Shown piece by piece: positions 7,587 through 8,102 of a stretch of 8,102 nt of DNA. The position numbers were made by a program, and so were the translations under genes. Positions within the stretch are counted from its first letter, which is position 1; each line of letters begins with the position of its first letter. The notes beneath the pieces are model-generated. The model did not search any database. It saw only the letters and a program-made list of their open reading frames with translations, and had not been told where the DNA came from. The stretch covers positions 1 to 8,102 of the forward strand of contig CALBYK010000184.1 in the NCBI GenBank assembly GCA_937889855.1, given 5' to 3'. This DNA is from an uncultured Prevotella sp. (GTDB lineage: Bacteria > Bacteroidota > Bacteroidia > Bacteroidales > Bacteroidaceae).

Positions 7587-8102
7587 ATGTCAACACCCAA
7601 TAGCATCCCCACTCCAAAGCGCCCTGTGTACATCGAGGGCATAGGTTGGCGCTACCCCATAGAGCACCGTATGACACGCTGGCCCCGTTGGAAAGACAGT
7701 CACAAACCTGGCACCTATATGATAACGCTAAGTGTCAACGGCAATCAAAAGGTGCTCGGCACTCTTGCCGGCACCAGCCGTGCTGTATACCAATGGATGA
7801 AGGAGCATCCCGAAGCCGTGTCAGCTGCCAGCAGCGATGCTTTATATTATCGCCATGCTTTACTTGGGACGAGGGCAATGCCTTTTGTTAAAGAGGAACA
7901 TATCGAAAGTATTAGTGATATGCAGCATTATATGTCAGGCGTTGAAACGCTGACGAACAAGGACAGCTGCACTATAATAAATAGTGAAACTACCATTTCT
8001 GAAAGTAGCACTATCAAATCCCCGTGTGGCAGCGTTCCAACGCCTGCCACATCCAACAACAAGCCTCGCACCCATTTCCCCCTTGAAGCCCTGTCGCAAC
8101 CC
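7587..8102 (+). CDS. REP-associated (Y1/IS200-like) tyrosine transposase, N-terminal part, 3' partial
   Basis: The ATG at 7587 opens a frame with no stop up to the window end (172 codons). It is the first ATG in a frame that is open further upstream, and it follows A-rich leader sequence as is common in Bacteroidetes; GTG at 7542 is a less likely start. Residues 15-49 (YIEGIGWRYPIEHR, RWPRWKDSHKPGTYMITLSV) and 55-62 (KVLGTLAG) resemble the first strand region of Bacteroidetes Y1 transposases of the RAYT type, which nick and join single-stranded DNA at hairpins. The HxH pair and catalytic Tyr would lie beyond 8102, so activity cannot be judged. Residues ~63-163 look like an expansion: base composition turns AT-richer from about 7838, and two REP-like hairpins lie inside it. 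FPLEALSQP at 164-172 may be the return to family sequence. The assignment rests on recalled family style, not on a search. Confidence 0.62.
   Translation, partial: MSTPNSIPTPKRPVYIEGIGWRYPIEHRMTRWPRWKDSHKPGTYMITLSVNGNQKVLGTLAGTSRAVYQWMKEHPEAVSAASSDALYYRHALLGTRAMPFVKEEHIESISDMQHYMSGVETLTNKDSCTIINSETTISESSTIKSPCGSVPTPATSNNKPRTHFPLEALSQP
7934..7954 (-). repeat. REP-like bulged hairpin, inverted, inside the RAYT-like gene
   Basis: The left stem GTCA (7934-7937), unpaired G7938, core GCGT, loop TGAA, and right arm ACGCTGAC (7947-7954) give eight pairs and one bulge. Read on the minus strand it becomes GTCAGCGT, loop TTCA, ACGC, bulged C, TGAC, the same layout as the forward copies. It faces away from the copy at 8025-8051, about 70 bases off. 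Confidence 0.75.
7970..8014. repeat. AT-rich alternative hairpins between two REP-like copies
   Basis: CACTAT (7970-7975) pairs perfectly with ATAGTG (7981-7986) over a 5-base loop. The same ATAGTG can instead pair with CACTAT at 8009-8014, enclosing CTAC (7990-7993) paired with GTAG (8005-8008). The two folds exclude each other. The segment lies between divergent REP-like hairpins, as the spacer of a REP pair would. It is also in frame in the RAYT-like gene. Confidence 0.65.
8025..8051 (+). repeat. REP-like bulged hairpin (strongest copy) inside the RAYT-like gene
   Basis: The left stem TGTGGCA (8025-8031) and GCGT (8032-8035), loop TCCA, core ACGC (8040-8043), unpaired C8044 and TGCCACA (8045-8051) give eleven pairs with one bulge. 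This is the most stable copy seen. In frame it encodes GSVPTPAT, in the same register as DGVSTPVA from the copy at 5769-5791. CCCGT lies at the 5' foot, similar to CTCGT before the copies at 5769 and 7544. Confidence 0.8.

Noticed and set aside
7237..7677. Antisense frame spanning the gene boundary (146 codons)
   Set aside because: It overlaps the sorting domain, the hairpin and the start of the RAYT-like gene in reverse, with no coding signature of its own.

Overview
The window looks like Bacteroidales DNA, most likely from Prevotella or a close relative. The reasons are one very long glycine/tyrosine/asparagine-rich surface-protein frame, a C-terminus resembling a type IX secretion sorting domain, A-rich sequence in place of a strong Shine-Dalgarno, and roughly balanced GC. 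The genus is inferred from protein style only.

Bases 1-7536 form one uninterrupted plus-strand reading frame whose start lies upstream of the window. It encodes at least 2511 residues of a giant secreted or surface protein. The first third carries degenerate beta-helix-like repeats of the (N/V)(I/V)YGGG type. The middle holds beta-sandwich-like segments. Later come a GLUG-like stretch and conserved Bacteroidales modules (RLGKVAYDLN and ICLPF contexts). The last ~63 residues resemble a T9SS type A sorting domain ending KVAVK.

A 50-base gap follows (7537-7586), filled mostly by a REP-like hairpin that starts right after the stop codon. At 7587 a second plus-strand gene begins and runs off the window end without a stop. 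Its N-terminus (YIEGIGWRYPIEHR, then RWPRWKDSHKPGTYMITLSV and KVLGTLAG) resembles Bacteroidetes REP-associated / IS200-like Y1 tyrosine transposases (RAYT). The catalytic part is outside the window.

The most interesting signal is a family of short bulged palindromes spread across both genes. The four clear copies share a core of GCGT, 4-nt loop, ACGC and lie at 5769-5791, 7544-7567, 7934-7954 (inverted) and 8025-8051. A more diverged copy with a variant core is at 5380-5400. In three copies the unpaired base is on the 3' side right after the core; the inverted copy has the mirror image, as expected. Two copies sit in frame inside the giant surface gene, one is between the genes, and two form a divergent pair inside the RAYT-like gene. 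The three forward copies inside genes are read in the same frame and give related peptides (DGESTPVV, DGVSTPVA, GSVPTPAT). This suggests a RAYT with its own REP family, whose copies can enter coding sequence without breaking it.
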